From positions 372,001 through 436,000 of the forward strand of contig NZ_SNXY01000008.1 in assembly GCF_004362745.1 (NCBI RefSeq): 64,000 nt of DNA. The letters are read 5' to 3'. Position numbers and translations under genes: made by a program. The DNA is from Oharaeibacter diazotrophicus. GTDB lineage: Bacteria; Pseudomonadota; Alphaproteobacteria; Rhizobiales; Pleomorphomonadaceae. Under the pieces are notes generated by a model that did not search any database, was not told the origin of the DNA, and saw only the letters and a list, made by a program, of their open reading frames with translations. Below are positions 42,564 to 53,006 of this stretch, in pieces. Numbering within the stretch: position 1 is the first letter of the stretch; every line of letters starts with the position of its first letter.

Positions 42564-43331
42564 ATGACCGGACGGCTCAAGGGCAAGGTGGCACTGATCT
42601 CGGGCGGTGCCACGGGCATGGGCGGCGCGGCCTCGCGCCTCTTCGCCGAACACGGCGCGCGGGTCGGCATCGTCGACCGCAATGCCGAGGCGGGGCGCGC
42701 GCTCGAGGCCGAGCTGTCGGCCGAGGGGCTCGACGTCTGCTTCGTCGCGGCCGACGTGTCGAAGGCCGACGACGTCCGCCGCGCGGTCGACGCGGTGCAG
42801 GCCGCGCTCGGACCGATCACCGTCCTGTTCAACCACGCCGGCTCGATCGTGGTGAAGCCCTTCCTCGAGACCACCGAGGAGGAGTGGGACGGGCTGCACG
42901 CCGTCAACGTCAAGAGCATGTTCCTGATGACCAAGGCGGTGCTGCCGCAGATGATCGCCGCCGGCGGTGGCTCGATCGTGTGCACGTCGTCGATCTCGGC
43001 GGTCGCGGCGACGCCGATGGAGGTGCTCTACGACACCACCAAGGGCGCCTGCCACATGTTCGCCCGCGCCATCGCGGTGGAGTTCCGCGACCGCAACATC
43101 CGCTGCAACGCGGTCTGTCCCGGCTTCGTGGCGACGCCGCACGGCAACCGCGAGGTCGAGCTCCTGACCCGCTACGGCGTCGACGTCTCCGAGGCGGCGC
43201 TGGCGGCGCAGCAGGGCCGGATGTGCGAGCCGATCGAGGTGGCGCGCGCCGCGCTGTTCCTCGCCTCCGACGACGCGAGCTTCGTCAACGGGGCGCAGCT
43301 CTTCGTCGACAACGGATTCACCGCGGCGTGA
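42564..43331 (+). CDS. Short-chain dehydrogenase/reductase (SDR)
   Basis: A 255-residue NAD(P)-dependent oxidoreductase of the classical SDR type. The cofactor motif is SGGATGMGG near residue 13, NHAGS lies near 92, the catalytic Ser is in CTSSISA near 142, and Tyr/Lys are in YDTTKGA near 155-160. GGGAGGGGCGAG precedes its ATG. The acidic residue after strand 2 (GIVDRNAEAG) favours NAD over NADP. The substrate cannot be told; a sugar or sugar-acid role is possible because the aldehyde dehydrogenase and epimerase are 0.5 kb downstream. Confidence 0.92.
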   Translation: MTGRLKGKVALISGGATGMGGAASRLFAEHGARVGIVDRNAEAGRALEAELSAEGLDVCFVAADVSKADDVRRAVDAVQAALGPITVLFNHAGSIVVKPFLETTEEEWDGLHAVNVKSMFLMTKAVLPQMIAAGGGSIVCTSSISAVAATPMEVLYDTTKGACHMFARAIAVEFRDRNIRCNAVCPGFVATPHGNREVELLTRYGVDVSEAALAAQQGRMCEPIEVARAALFLASDDASFVNGAQLFVDNGFTAA

Positions 43332-43398
43332 ACGGTACCGCTCGACTCCAGGCGCGCGGTCGGGGAGGATGGGGCGACGTCCCATCAGCCGGCCGCCC

Positions 43399-43647
43399 AT
43401 GACGGACGATTTCACAGCCAGCCCCGAACACCGCATCCTGCAGCCGGAACGGATCCGCCTCGCGGCCGATCCGGAGCCCGCGGAACCCGACGACACGCCG
43501 ACCGGCGACGGTCCGCCGCTGGCGGTCGGGCTCATCGGCTATCTCCTGCTGCTGGTGCTGCTGCTCGGCGGGCTCGGGCTCGCGGTGATGGCGCTGATGC
43601 GGCCGATGGTGCTGCCGGCGATCCGATTACTGCTTCAGCATCACTGA
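43399..43647 (+). CDS. Small single-pass membrane protein (82 aa)
   Basis: An 82-residue protein with an acidic, Pro-rich first 40 residues (MTDDFTASPEHRILQPERIR) and one long hydrophobic segment, AVGLIGYLLLLVLLLGGLGL, that would span the membrane. The remainder, RPMVLPAIRLLLQHH, is amphipathic. ATG at 43399 was chosen over an upstream in-frame start that adds only a short basic stretch. Function unknown; no family recognised. Confidence 0.55.
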   Translation: MTDDFTASPEHRILQPERIRLAADPEPAEPDDTPTGDGPPLAVGLIGYLLLLVLLLGGLGLAVMALMRPMVLPAIRLLLQHH

Positions 43648-43781
43648 TACCGAAGACGGCATCCCTCGCACGGCGCGGGCCGCCGAGGCTTGCGCCGGCC
43701 GGCGCGACGTGTTCGTGATGGCGCCCTCGCGCCGGCCTCGGCCGGCGCCGCCCCGTGCGAAGACAGCCTGGAGACGTGCCG

Positions 43782-45227
43782 ATGACCGCCCCGTTCCGCA
43801 ACCTGATCGCCGGCGAGTGGACCGCCGCGTCGGACACCTCGCCGAACGTGAACCCGTCGAACCTCTCCGACGTGGTCGGCGACTACGCCCGCGGCTCGGC
43901 CGCCGACGTCGACGCCGCCGTCGCCGCCGCCAAGGCCGCCTTCCCGGCGTGGTCGCGCAGCGTTCCCTACGCCCGCCACGAAATCCTGAAGAAGGCCGCC
44001 GCCGAGGTGTTCGCCCGCAAGGAGGAACTCGGCCGCCTGCTCGCCCGCGAGGAGGGCAAGACCCTGCCGGAGGGCATCGGCGAGGTGACCCGTGCCGGCC
44101 AGATCCTCGAGTTCTTCGCCGCCGAGACGATCCGGCTCGCCGGCGAGACGCTGCCGTCGGTGCGCCCGGGCGTCGGCGTCGAGGTGACGCGCGAGCCGCT
44201 CGGCGTGATCGGCATGATCACGCCGTGGAACTTCCCGATCGCCATCCCGGCCTGGAAGATCGCCCCGGCGCTCGCCTACGGCAACTGCGTGGTGATCAAG
44301 CCGGCCGAGCTGGTGCCGGGTTCGGCCTGGGCGCTGGTCGACATCCTGCACCGCGCCGGCCTGCCGGCGGGCGTGCTCAACCTCGTGATGGGCAAGGGCT
44401 CGGTGGTCGGCCAGCGCCTCCTCGAGCATCCCGACGTCACCGCGATCACCTTCACCGGTTCGGTCGGCACCGGCCGCCGCGTCGCCAAGGCGGCGATCGA
44501 CTGCGACCCGATGAAGAAGGTCCAGCTCGAGATGGGCGGCAAGAACCCGCTCGTCGTGCTCGACGACGCCGACCTCGCGGTCGCCGTCGAGACCGCCGTC
44601 AACGGCGCCTTCTTCTCCACCGGCCAGCGCTGCACCGCGTCCTCGCGCGTGATCGTCACCGAGGGCATCCACGACCGCTTCGTCGAGGCGGTGACGGCGC
44701 GCCTGTCGGGGCTGGTGGTGGACGACGCGCTCAAGGCCGGCACCCATATCGGCCCGGTGGTCGACCAGGGCCAGCTCGACCAGGACATGCGCTACGTCGA
44801 GATCGGCCGCGCCGAGGGCGCGAAGCTCGCCTTCGGCGGCGAGCGCCTGAACCGGGAGACCGAGGGCTTCTACCTGCAGCCGGCCCTCTTCACCGAGTGC
44901 ACCAACGACATGCGGATCTCGCGCGAGGAGATCTTCGGGCCGGTCGCCTCGGTGATCCGCGTCAAGGACTACGACGAGGCGCTCGCGGTCGCCAACGACA
45001 CGCCGTTCGGCCTGTCGGCGGGCATCTGCACCACCAGCCTCAAATACGCCTCGCACTTCAAGCGCAACTCCGAGGCCGGCATGGTGATGGTCAACCTGCC
45101 GACCGCCGGCGTCGACTTCCACGTGCCGTTCGGCGGCCGCAAGGGCTCGTCCTACGGCCCGCGCGAGCAGGGCTCCTACGCCCGCGAGTTCTTCACGATC
45201 GTGAAGACCGCCTACACGCTGGCCTGA
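43782..45227 (+). CDS. NAD(P)-dependent aldehyde dehydrogenase, semialdehyde type
   Basis: A 481-residue aldehyde dehydrogenase close to the alpha-ketoglutaric semialdehyde dehydrogenases of non-phosphorylating pentose pathways. The catalytic Cys is in STGQRCTASSRV near residue 286, the Glu in VQLEMGGKNP near 252, and the Asn motif in TPWNFPIA near 150. The next gene is an aldose 1-epimerase, which supports a sugar pathway but not a unique substrate; other semialdehydes remain possible. The ATG at 43782 was chosen because the conserved N-terminus begins there; an in-frame start at 43755 lies upstream. Confidence 0.88.
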   Translation: MTAPFRNLIAGEWTAASDTSPNVNPSNLSDVVGDYARGSAADVDAAVAAAKAAFPAWSRSVPYARHEILKKAAAEVFARKEELGRLLAREEGKTLPEGIGEVTRAGQILEFFAAETIRLAGETLPSVRPGVGVEVTREPLGVIGMITPWNFPIAIPAWKIAPALAYGNCVVIKPAELVPGSAWALVDILHRAGLPAGVLNLVMGKGSVVGQRLLEHPDVTAITFTGSVGTGRRVAKAAIDCDPMKKVQLEMGGKNPLVVLDDADLAVAVETAVNGAFFSTGQRCTASSRVIVTEGIHDRFVEAVTARLSGLVVDDALKAGTHIGPVVDQGQLDQDMRYVEIGRAEGAKLAFGGERLNRETEGFYLQPALFTECTNDMRISREEIFGPVASVIRVKDYDEALAVANDTPFGLSAGICTTSLKYASHFKRNSEAGMVMVNLPTAGVDFHVPFGGRKGSSYGPREQGSYAREFFTIVKTAYTLA

Positions 45228-45241
45228 CGGGGGACGCGAGC

Positions 45242-46261
45242 ATGGCGGTGGCCGGAACCGGCGTCGTCCACGACGGCCGCGAGATCGAGACGGTCGCGCT
45301 CGCCGGCGGCGGGCTCTCGGCCACCGTGCTGACCCTCGGCGCCACCCTCGCCGACCTCGTCGTCGAGACGGCCCAGGGGCCGCGCCGGCTGCTGCTCGGC
45401 TTCGACCGGGTCGAGCGGTTCGTCACGCAGGCCGCCTATCTCGGCGCGATCGCCGGGCGCTGCGCCAACCGCATCCGCGCCGGCCGCTGCACCATCGACG
45501 GCCGGGCGGTGGCGCTGTCGATCAACGACGGGCCGAACCACCTCCACGGCGGCACGATCGGCTTCGGCAAGCGGGTCTGGCGGATCGCCGACGCGACCGC
45601 CGACGCCGTCGAACTGTCGCTGGTCTCACCCGACGGCGAAGAGGGCTATCCCGGCCGCGTCGAGGCGCGTTGCCGCTACACCCTCGGCGGCGACGGCACG
45701 CTGACGATCGCGCTCGCGGCCACTACCGACGCCCCGACGCTGGTCAACCTCGCCGCCCACGGCTACTTCGCGCTCGACGACGGGCCGACGGTGCTCGACC
45801 ACCGGCTCGTCGTCGCGGCCGACCGCTACACCCCGGCCGGCGACGACCTGCTGCCCACGGGCGAGATCCTGCCCGTCGCCGGCACCCGCTTCGACTTCCG
45901 CGCCGAGCGCGCCGTCCGCAACGGCCCGGACGGGGCGCACGTGCCCTACGACACCAATCTGGTGCTCGCCGACGCCCCTTCGGCGACGCCGCGTTTCGCC
46001 GCGCGGCTGTCGAGCCCGGCGAGCGGCGTCGCGCTCGAACTCTCCACCACCGAGCCCGGCCTCCAGGTCTACGACGGCGGCTTCCTGCCGGTGCCGGAAC
46101 CGCTCGCCGGCGGACGCCCGGGCGTGCGCTTCGGCGGGATCTGCCTCGAACCGCAGCGCTTCCCCGACGCGGTCAATCACCCGAACTTCGCGGGCGCCCT
46201 GCTCCGGCCGGGCGAGACCTGCCGGCAGACCACCGTCTACCGGATCAACACCGACGGCTGA
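45242..46261 (+). CDS. galM: Aldose 1-epimerase
   Basis: A 339-residue mutarotase that interconverts the anomers of aldoses. Recognisable residues are NRIRAGR near 78, GPNHLHGG near 98, AAHGYFAL near 175 (catalytic His), and the catalytic Glu in GICLEPQRFPD near 300. It begins 14 bases after the aldehyde dehydrogenase stop, so the two are co-transcribed. It converges with the minus-strand alpha/beta hydrolase, whose stop abuts it directly. Confidence 0.93.
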   Translation: MAVAGTGVVHDGREIETVALAGGGLSATVLTLGATLADLVVETAQGPRRLLLGFDRVERFVTQAAYLGAIAGRCANRIRAGRCTIDGRAVALSINDGPNHLHGGTIGFGKRVWRIADATADAVELSLVSPDGEEGYPGRVEARCRYTLGGDGTLTIALAATTDAPTLVNLAAHGYFALDDGPTVLDHRLVVAADRYTPAGDDLLPTGEILPVAGTRFDFRAERAVRNGPDGAHVPYDTNLVLADAPSATPRFAARLSSPASGVALELSTTEPGLQVYDGGFLPVPEPLAGGRPGVRFGGICLEPQRFPDAVNHPNFAGALLRPGETCRQTTVYRINTDG

Positions 46262-46804
46262 TCAAGCGGCCGCGCGCGCCGTGGTCAGCCCGTCCGCGAG
46301 CACGAAGCCCTCGGGCCAGTGGCCGTGGCCGCTCGCGATGTTGACGTGGCCGGCGTCGCCGAGGTCGACGAGACCGGCGCCCCAGGCGTCGGCGAGGCCG
46401 GCGGCGCGATCGAAGGCGGCGTAGGGATCGTTGCGGCTCGCCACCACGATGGCCGGGAAGGGCAGCGGCCGCCGCGGCACCGGCGCGAAACCCAAGAAGT
46501 CGCTGCAGCGGTGGACGAGGCGGTCGACGTCGGCGGGGGCGACGAGCAACGCGCCGGCGACCGGCAGGTCCGGCTTGCGCGCGGCGAGATGGGCGACGAG
46601 CACGCAGCCGAGGCTGTGCGCCACGATCAACGAGCCCGGCCGGGCGCGCACCGCCATCTCGAGGCGCTCGAGCCAGAGCGCGAGATCAGGCCGGTCGAAA
46701 TCCTCCTGATCGACCAGCACGGCGCGGGGATCGCGCCGCAGCCAGTCGTGCTGCCAGTGGCCGGCCGGCGAGCCGCGGTATCCGGGAACGACGAGACGGT
46801 GCAA
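46262..46804 (-). CDS. RBBP9/YdeN family serine hydrolase
   Basis: A 180-residue alpha/beta hydrolase. The nucleophile Ser is in VAHSLGCVL near residue 76, the acid in ASRNDPYAAF near 126, and His in GDAGHVNIASGHGHW near 155, all typical for the RBBP9/YdeN group. Start: TTG at 46804, placed five bases after GGAGG; a longer in-frame start at 46981 would add 59 residues that do not belong to the family. The gene diverges from the GlpR-like regulator across 284 bases. Substrates are unknown. Confidence 0.88.
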   Translation of the reverse strand: MHRLVVPGYRGSPAGHWQHDWLRRDPRAVLVDQEDFDRPDLALWLERLEMAVRARPGSLIVAHSLGCVLVAHLAARKPDLPVAGALLVAPADVDRLVHRCSDFLGFAPVPRRPLPFPAIVVASRNDPYAAFDRAAGLADAWGAGLVDLGDAGHVNIASGHGHWPEGFVLADGLTTARAAA

Positions 46805-47088
46805 GGGGACCTCCCTCGGGGGGCTGGAACGGTGAGAACCATACCCGTGGGACCGCCCGGCGCCGAGGTCGGCGGCCACGCCGAATCGGTGCGCCCACGA
46901 AATCATCGGTCCGACATTCGGCGTGATGCGGAATTTCGTTCCCCGATGGACGCATATTCTGCGCCGACCGGGGAACTCCATTCCAATACCGCTTCGACCG
47001 CCGGCCGCGCCATCGTGCCGTTCGGCGGGTCGGGCCCGTCCGTGCTATAGCTCGCCGGCGCACCGCCAGACACGTCACCGGACCCAAG

Positions 47089-47868
47089 ATGCTGCTCGCC
47101 CGCCAGCACGCCATTCTCGACCTCGCCAAGCAGATCGGCCGGGTCACCGTCGAAGAGCTCGCCGGCCGCTTCGACGTGACGCCTCAGACGATCCGCAAGG
47201 ACCTCAACGAACTCTGCGAGCAGCGCCTCCTGGCGCGCGTCCACGGCGGGGCGATCCTCGCCTCCTCGGTCGAGAACGTCGGCTACGACGCCCGCCGCCA
47301 GATCGCGGCCCGCGAGAAGATGGCGATCGGCCGCGCCGCCGCGGCGCTGGTGCCGAACGACGCCTCGCTGTTCATCAACATCGGCACCACCACCGAGGCG
47401 GTGGCGCAGGCGCTGCTGCAGCACACCGGGCTGATGGTGATCACCAACAACATCAACGTCGCCAACCTGATGCGGGCCTATCCGCAGATCGAGGTGGTGA
47501 TCGCCGGCGGCGTGGTGCGCCGGGCCGACGGCGGCATCGTCGGCGAGGCCGCGGTCGACTTCATCCGCCAGTTCAAGGTCGACTTCGCCATCGTCGGCAC
47601 CTCGGCGATCGACGACGACGGCTCGCTGCTCGACTACGACTTCCGCGAGGTCAAGGTGGCGCAGGCCATCCTCGCCAACGCGCGCAAGGTGATCCTGGTC
47701 TCCGACCAGACCAAGTTCGACCGCACCGCTCCGGTCCGGATCGGCGCGATCGACCAGGTCGACGTCTTCGTCACCGACCACTGCCCGTCAGAGCGGGTGC
47801 GCGCGCTCTGTGCCGCCAGCGACGTCCAACTGATCGAGACCGACCCGCAGGGCGGCACCGCGCCGTGA
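47089..47868 (+). CDS. DeoR/GlpR-family transcriptional repressor
   Basis: A 259-residue repressor with an N-terminal helix-turn-helix (GRVTVEELAGRFDVTPQTIR near residues 17-36, then CEQRLLARVHGGA) and the sugar-phosphate sensing DeoR domain (INIGTTTEAVAQAL near 98; GTSAIDDDGSLLDYDFRE near 165). The sequence is close to the GlpR type of alphaproteobacteria, which answers to glycerol 3-phosphate, but no glp gene is visible nearby. The neighbour downstream is a kinase-like ATPase translated with it (GTGA overlap at 47865), so the ligand may be another sugar phosphate made by that kinase. Confidence 0.92.
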   Translation: MLLARQHAILDLAKQIGRVTVEELAGRFDVTPQTIRKDLNELCEQRLLARVHGGAILASSVENVGYDARRQIAAREKMAIGRAAAALVPNDASLFINIGTTTEAVAQALLQHTGLMVITNNINVANLMRAYPQIEVVIAGGVVRRADGGIVGEAAVDFIRQFKVDFAIVGTSAIDDDGSLLDYDFREVKVAQAILANARKVILVSDQTKFDRTAPVRIGAIDQVDVFVTDHCPSERVRALCAASDVQLIETDPQGGTAP

Positions 47869-48734
47869 GCGCGCGCCTGCTGCTCGGTGTGGACGGTGGC
47901 GGCAGCGGCTGCCGGGCCCGGCTCGCCGACGCGGACGGCCGCGTTCTCGGCGAGGGTCGGGCCGGGCCGGCCAACCTCACCACCGACTACGACGCCGCCC
48001 TCGCCGCGGTCGACGCCGCGTGGCGCGGCGCGGTCGCCGCCGCCGGACTCGCTCCCGACGCCGCCGCGCCCCGGATCATCGCGGTGCTCGGCCTCGCCGG
48101 CGCTGTGGCGCTCGGCGACGGCGCACGGGTGGCGGCGCGCGGCCTGCCCTTCGCGCGCGCGAACATATGCTCGGACGGCGAGATCGCCTGCGTCGGCGCC
48201 CACGCCGGCGAATTCGGCGGGCTGGTCGTGGTCGGTACCGGCAGTCAGGCCGTGCTGGTCGAGGCGGCGGGCGTACGCCGCTTCGGCGGCTGGGGCTTCG
48301 CTCTCTCCGACGACGGCTCCGGCGCCGTGGTCGGACGGGAGGCGGCGCGGCGCGCGATCGCAGCCCTCGAGGGCCTCGGCCCCGCCTCGGCGCTGACCCG
48401 GGCGATCGCGGCCCGTTTCGGCGACTCGCCGCTCGCGATGCTCGACTTTGCGCTTGCCGCCCGCCCGGCCGACTACGCCCGCCTCGCCCCCGACGTGTTC
48501 GAGCACGCCGGCCGCGGCGACCCGGTGGCGCTGGCGATCCGAGAGGCGGCCGTCGCCGCGGTGACCCGCCTCGTCGACCGGCTCGCGGCGGCCGGAGCCA
48601 CACGGGTGGCGCTCGCCGGCGGGCTCGCCGCGTCCTACGCGCCGCTGCTGTCGGCCCGCCTCGACGGCCTGGTCCGGCCGGCGCTCGGCGACGCGCTCGA
48701 CGGCGCGCTCACGCTCGCCGCGGCGGGTCCGTGA
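47865..48734 (+). CDS. BadF/BadG/BcrA/BcrD-type ATPase, N-acetylglucosamine kinase-like
   Basis: A 289-residue ASKHA-fold sugar kinase. The phosphate-1 motif is LLLGVDGGGSGCRARL near residues 5-20, and GLVVVGTGSQAVLVE near 124 and ALAGGLAASY near 248 are the other nucleotide-binding segments. The family phosphorylates N-acetylhexosamines, as in cell-wall amino-sugar recycling. Start: GTG at 47865, which overlaps the stop of the regulator gene, so the two are co-translated and probably share regulation. Confidence 0.88.
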   Translation: MSARLLLGVDGGGSGCRARLADADGRVLGEGRAGPANLTTDYDAALAAVDAAWRGAVAAAGLAPDAAAPRIIAVLGLAGAVALGDGARVAARGLPFARANICSDGEIACVGAHAGEFGGLVVVGTGSQAVLVEAAGVRRFGGWGFALSDDGSGAVVGREAARRAIAALEGLGPASALTRAIAARFGDSPLAMLDFALAARPADYARLAPDVFEHAGRGDPVALAIREAAVAAVTRLVDRLAAAGATRVALAGGLAASYAPLLSARLDGLVRPALGDALDGALTLAAAGP

Positions 48735-49061
48735 CATCCCGATCCCCGCGGACACAAACGGAAAACCGTCATGATTTGGCCGCATGACACGGTATCGTCG
48801 CGGCACTCGACAACCGGGCGCCGCCTCGGTATGCCGCTGCCGTCCCGCCGCTCGAACGTGAACCGGAACCGATGCCGTACCTGAACGGTTGGAACACGTT
48901 CGAGGGTCCGCGAGGAACGCTCGCGGGGCGGGACAAGCGCGAACGGGGGCGCTATCCTGCCGCGCCGCAACATCGATCCCGCCGCCGCGGGGCCCTCCGG
49001 ATCCCGGAGGGGCTGGCCGTGCCGCGCGGCCGGACGCATCCTACCGTCTGATGGAGACACC
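48735..49061. promoter_or_regulatory. Intergenic region upstream of opgG
   Basis: A 327-base gap between the kinase gene and opgG. It must carry the promoter of the opgGH operon. Candidates near 48760-48795 (A+T-richer, AAACGGAAAACCGT) form a short imperfect dyad, but I cannot define -35 and -10 boxes. GGAG at 49053-49056 is the ribosome site of the GTG at 49062. Confidence 0.4.
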
Positions 49062-50645
49062 GTGGACGCCTTGTTCGGAACCGACGAACCCGACCGTCGC
49101 CTGGTGCTCAGGGCCGCGCTCGGCGCCGTGGCCGCCGTCGTGGCGGGAACCGGTGTGACGGCGAGCCCGGCGCTCGCGGCCGTCCAGGCCAACTTCGCCA
49201 CCAGCGGCACGTTCACCCGCTCCACCGTCGCGGAACTCGCCCGCAATCTGGCGAAGAGTGCGTTCCAGCCGCTGGACACCTCGCTGCCGGACGTCCTCGA
49301 CCAGCTGAGCTACGACCAGTACCGCGACATCCGCTTCAAGCCAGAGGCGGCGGTGTGGGCCAACAGCGGCCTGCCGTTCCAGATGCAGCTGTTCCACCGC
49401 GGCTTCTACTTCAAGGACCCGGTCGAGGTCGCCCTCGTCGAGAACGGGCAGGCGCGCCATCTCGCCTACGACCCGCAGATGTTCTCCTACGGGCCGCTGG
49501 TGCCGCAGCCGGTGCCGACCGAGGACATCGGCTTCTCCGGCCTGCGCCTGCACGGCACCATCAACCGGCCGGACTATTACGACGAGATCCTGGTGTTCCA
49601 GGGCGCCAGCTACTTCCGCTCGCTCGGCAAGGGCCAGATCTACGGCCTGTCCGGCCGCGGCCTCGCGCTCAAGACCGCCGATCCCGAGGGCGAGGAGTTC
49701 CCGGTCTACCGCGCCTTCTGGGTCGAGACCCCGGTCGCCGGCAGCGAGACCTGCGTCGTCCACGCGCTGCTCGACAGCCCCTCGACCACCGGCGCCTACC
49801 GCTTCACGATCCGTCCCGGCGAGACCACGCTGATGGACGTCGAGGCGCAGCTGTTCCCGCGCGTCGATCTCGACAAGGTCGGCCTCGCGCCGGGGACGTC
49901 GATGTACTTCTTCTCGGCCAACGGCCGCGGCGACGTCGACGACTTCCGTCCCGAGGTGCACGACAGCGACGGCCTGCTGATGGTCACCGGCCGCGGCGAG
50001 CGGCTGTGGCGGCCGCTGGCCAACCCGAAGGAACTGCAGATCTCCGCCTTCGTCGACCGCAGCCCGCGCGGCTTCGGCCTGATCCAGCGCGACCGCGCCT
50101 TCGACAACTACCAGGATCTCGAGGCCGCCTACGAGCGCCGGCCGAGCCTCTGGGTCGAGCCGGTCGGCGACTGGGGCGCCGGGGCGGTGACGCTGGTCGA
50201 GATCCCGACCGACGCCGAGATCCACGACAACATCGTCGCCTACTGGGCCCCCAAGGACAAGATTCCCGCCGGTTCGGAATTCTCCTTCGCCTACCGCCTC
50301 GCCTGGGGCGGCGATCCCGGCATGTCCGTCGGCGCCGCCACGGTCGGCTCCACCCGCTCCGGGCGCGCCGGCGTCGGCGGCCCGACGCCCGAGCGGCTGT
50401 TCGTGGTCGACTATCTGTTCACCCCGGGCACCGACCCGGCCAAGCTCGGCGCCCCCAAGGCGACGGTGTCGGCCTCCAAGGGCGTGGTGCGCAACGTGGT
50501 GATCCGGCAGAACCCGGCGACCCAGGGGCTCCGGGTGTCGTTCGAGCTCGATCCGCAGAACGAGGGCCTGATCGAGCTCCGGCTCGTGCTCGCATTCGAG
50601 TCCGGCACGCCGGCCGAAACCTGGGTCTATCGATGGACGTCCTGA
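49062..50645 (+). CDS. opgG: Periplasmic glucan biosynthesis protein OpgG/OpgD
   Basis: A 527-residue periplasmic protein of the osmoregulated periplasmic glucan pathway. The N-terminus has a twin-arginine signal ([14 protein letters not shown]) ending near ASPALA, as in OpgD rather than typical OpgG. The mature part shows [14 protein letters not shown] near 87 and [15 protein letters not shown] near 430. GTG start at 49062. The family modifies or branches the glucan backbone made by OpgH; the gene overlaps opgH by 13 bases, so the two are translationally coupled. Confidence 0.93.
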   Translation: MDALFGTDEPDRRLVLRAALGAVAAVVAGTGVTASPALAAVQANFATSGTFTRSTVAELARNLAKSAFQPLDTSLPDVLDQLSYDQYRDIRFKPEAAVWANSGLPFQMQLFHRGFYFKDPVEVALVENGQARHLAYDPQMFSYGPLVPQPVPTEDIGFSGLRLHGTINRPDYYDEILVFQGASYFRSLGKGQIYGLSGRGLALKTADPEGEEFPVYRAFWVETPVAGSETCVVHALLDSPSTTGAYRFTIRPGETTLMDVEAQLFPRVDLDKVGLAPGTSMYFFSANGRGDVDDFRPEVHDSDGLLMVTGRGERLWRPLANPKELQISAFVDRSPRGFGLIQRDRAFDNYQDLEAAYERRPSLWVEPVGDWGAGAVTLVEIPTDAEIHDNIVAYWAPKDKIPAGSEFSFAYRLAWGGDPGMSVGAATVGSTRSGRAGVGGPTPERLFVVDYLFTPGTDPAKLGAPKATVSASKGVVRNVVIRQNPATQGLRVSFELDPQNEGLIELRLVLAFESGTPAETWVYRWTS

Positions 50646-52804
50646 CCGCCGTTCCGCGCGACGTCGAGCTCGATCCGGGTCCGCCGGTCGTGCACGGCAT
50701 GCCGCCGGAGACGCCGGGCGAGATGCCACCGCAACGGCTCGACCGCTTCGACCGCCGCAGCCGCCGCAACCTGGTGGACCCGCGCGCGCGCTCGAGCCTC
50801 CTGCGTCGCACGGTGGTGCTCGGCGGCGCCGCGTTGCTGGTCGGCTACGCGGTCTCGGAGATGTACGAGGTGCTGTCGATCGGCGGCCTCACCCCGCTGG
50901 AGGCGGTGGTGCTGGTGCTGTTCGCCGTCACCTTCGCCTGGATCGGCCTGTCCTTTGTCGCTTCGCTGGCCGGCTTCGCCGAGCTGGTGGCACGCCGTCT
51001 CGCCCCGCCCGCGCCGCGCCCGACCGAATCGCTCGCCAAGCGGACGGCGATGCTGATGCCGACCTACAACGAGGATCCCTCGCGGATCTTCGCCGCCATC
51101 GAGGCGATGGCACTCGGCGTCGACGGCCTCGGCCAAGGCCACGCCTTCGACTGGTTCGTGCTGGCCGACACCACCGACCCGGACGTCGCGCTCGAGGAGG
51201 AGGCCGCGCTCGTCGCCGCCAACCACCGGCTCGCCGGCAAGGCGCGGATCCACTACCGGCGCCGGCGCAACAACACCGCCAAGAAGGCCGGCAACGTCGC
51301 CGACTTCTGCCGCCGCTGGGGCCGCGCCTACGACCACCTGCTGGTGCTCGACGCCGACAGCCTGATGGACGCCGAGACGGTGGTCGAACTCGCCCGGCGC
51401 ATGGAGGCGGACCCCGACGCCGGGCTGATCCAGACCATCCCGGCCCTCGTCAACGGCACCACGGTGATCTCGCGGCTGCAGCAGTTCGCCGGCCGCGTCT
51501 ACGGCCCGGTGGTCGGCACGGGCCTCGCGTGGTGGGTCCAGAAAGAGGGCAATTTCTGGGGCCACAACGCGATCATCCGCACCGAGGCCTTCATGTCGGC
51601 GGCCGGCCTGCCGGACCTGCCGGGCAAGCCGCCCTTCGGCGGCCACATCCTCAGCCACGACTTCGTCGAGGCGGCGCTGATCCGGCGCGCCGGCTGGACC
51701 GTCGTGATCGCCGACGACCTCTCGGGTTCGTTCGAGGAGAGCCCGCCGTCGCTGGTCGACCTCGCCATCCGCGACCGCCGCTGGTGCCAGGGCAACCTGC
51801 AGCACACCAAGGTGATCGGCGGCAAGGGGCTGCACTGGATCAGCCGGATGCACCTTTTGACCGGCATCATGTCCTACGCGGCCTCGCCGCTGTGGCTGCT
51901 CCTGATCCTCGCCGGTCTCGCCCTCGCCCTGCAGGCCCACTTCATCCGCCCGGAATACTTCAAGGACGAGTTCCAGCTGTTCCCGTCCTGGCCGCGGATC
52001 GACCCGGAGCGCGCGCTGGCGCTGTTCGGCCTCACCATGGGCGTGCTGTTCGGGCCGAAGCTGATGGGCCTCGTCGCCTTCGCGCTCGACGGCCCCGCCC
52101 GGCGCGCCTCGGGCGGCTTCCTCGGCCTGTTCTTCAGCTTCGTGTTCGAGGTGATCGTGTCGGCGCTGGTCGCCCCGATCATGATGCTGGTGCAGACCGG
52201 CGCGATCATGGAGATCCTGCTGCGCCGCGACGCCGGCTGGAAGCCGCAGCGCCGCGACGACGGCGGCCTGCCGCTGCGCGACCTGATCCACCGCCACCGC
52301 TGGCACGTGGTCTCGGGCGTCGCGCTCGCCCTCGCCGCCCTCGCCGACAGCTGGGTGCTGCTCGCCTGGCTGGCGCCCGCCGTCACCGGCCTCGTCCTCG
52401 CGGTGCCGATCTCGGCGCTGACGGGATCGGCCCCGGTCGGCCGTTTCGTCCGCCGCCTCGGGCTCCTGCGCACGCCGGAGGAGGCGAGCCCGCCGGCGAT
52501 CCGCCTCGCCATGGCCGAGGCGCGGCCGGCCTATCAGGCGGCGGTGGAACGGGCGCCGGACCTCGTGCGCATCGTCTCCGATCCCGCCTTGAAGCGTCAG
52601 CACCTCGCCCTGGTCGACCGCCTCGGCGACCGTCCGCGCGGCAAGGTCGACCCGACCTCGGCGCTCGCTGCTGCCAAGATCGCCGAAGCCGAGAGCGTCG
52701 AAGAGGCGGTGTCCTTCCTCGACGCCAAGGAGCGCGCCACCCTGATCGCGACGCCCCGCCTCGTCGAGGCGCTGTCGCGTCTACCGCGCGCGGAGGCCGT
52801 CTGA
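50633..52804 (+). CDS. opgH: Glucans biosynthesis glucosyltransferase OpgH
   Basis: A 723-residue inner-membrane glycosyltransferase family 2 enzyme that makes linear beta-1,2-glucan from UDP-glucose. Two N-terminal membrane helices (about 62-80 and 95-120) precede the catalytic domain with [12 protein letters not shown] near 238, [10 protein letters not shown] near 338 and [12 protein letters not shown] near 382. Further helices fill residues 415-600. It overlaps opgG. The product is different from the cyclic glucan made by NdvB at the left end of the window, so this genome carries both routes. A terminator-type hairpin follows at 52925-52947. Confidence 0.95.
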   Translation: MDVLTAVPRDVELDPGPPVVHGMPPETPGEMPPQRLDRFDRRSRRNLVDPRARSSLLRRTVVLGGAALLVGYAVSEMYEVLSIGGLTPLEAVVLVLFAVTFAWIGLSFVASLAGFAELVARRLAPPAPRPTESLAKRTAMLMPTYNEDPSRIFAAIEAMALGVDGLGQGHAFDWFVLADTTDPDVALEEEAALVAANHRLAGKARIHYRRRRNNTAKKAGNVADFCRRWGRAYDHLLVLDADSLMDAETVVELARRMEADPDAGLIQTIPALVNGTTVISRLQQFAGRVYGPVVGTGLAWWVQKEGNFWGHNAIIRTEAFMSAAGLPDLPGKPPFGGHILSHDFVEAALIRRAGWTVVIADDLSGSFEESPPSLVDLAIRDRRWCQGNLQHTKVIGGKGLHWISRMHLLTGIMSYAASPLWLLLILAGLALALQAHFIRPEYFKDEFQLFPSWPRIDPERALALFGLTMGVLFGPKLMGLVAFALDGPARRASGGFLGLFFSFVFEVIVSALVAPIMMLVQTGAIMEILLRRDAGWKPQRRDDGGLPLRDLIHRHRWHVVSGVALALAALADSWVLLAWLAPAVTGLVLAVPISALTGSAPVGRFVRRLGLLRTPEEASPPAIRLAMAEARPAYQAAVERAPDLVRIVSDPALKRQHLALVDRLGDRPRGKVDPTSALAAAKIAEAESVEEAVSFLDAKERATLIATPRLVEALSRLPRAEAV

Positions 52805-52924
52805 CGACGGCCCGGCCGGCGGGGACACCGAGATCGCCCGCTTTTCTTGCAGACCACCCATGAAGACCGTGCATGGCCCGGCGAATCCGCCGCATTTCGC
52901 GGCGGATGCCCGACCTTGGAAACG

Positions 52925-52947
52925 GCATGCCGCCTTTTCGGGCATGC
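52925..52947 (+). terminator. Terminator after opgGH
   Basis: GCATGCC (52925-52931) and GGCATGC (52941-52947) form a 7-bp stem with a 9-base loop, followed by TTTGGTTT at 52951-52958. It lies between opgH and pyc. Confidence 0.55.
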
Positions 52948-53006
52948 GGCTTTGGTTTAAAGGCTCTACGGAAATCATATCGGTTTAAACGCTCGGGGGA
53001 CGCTGC

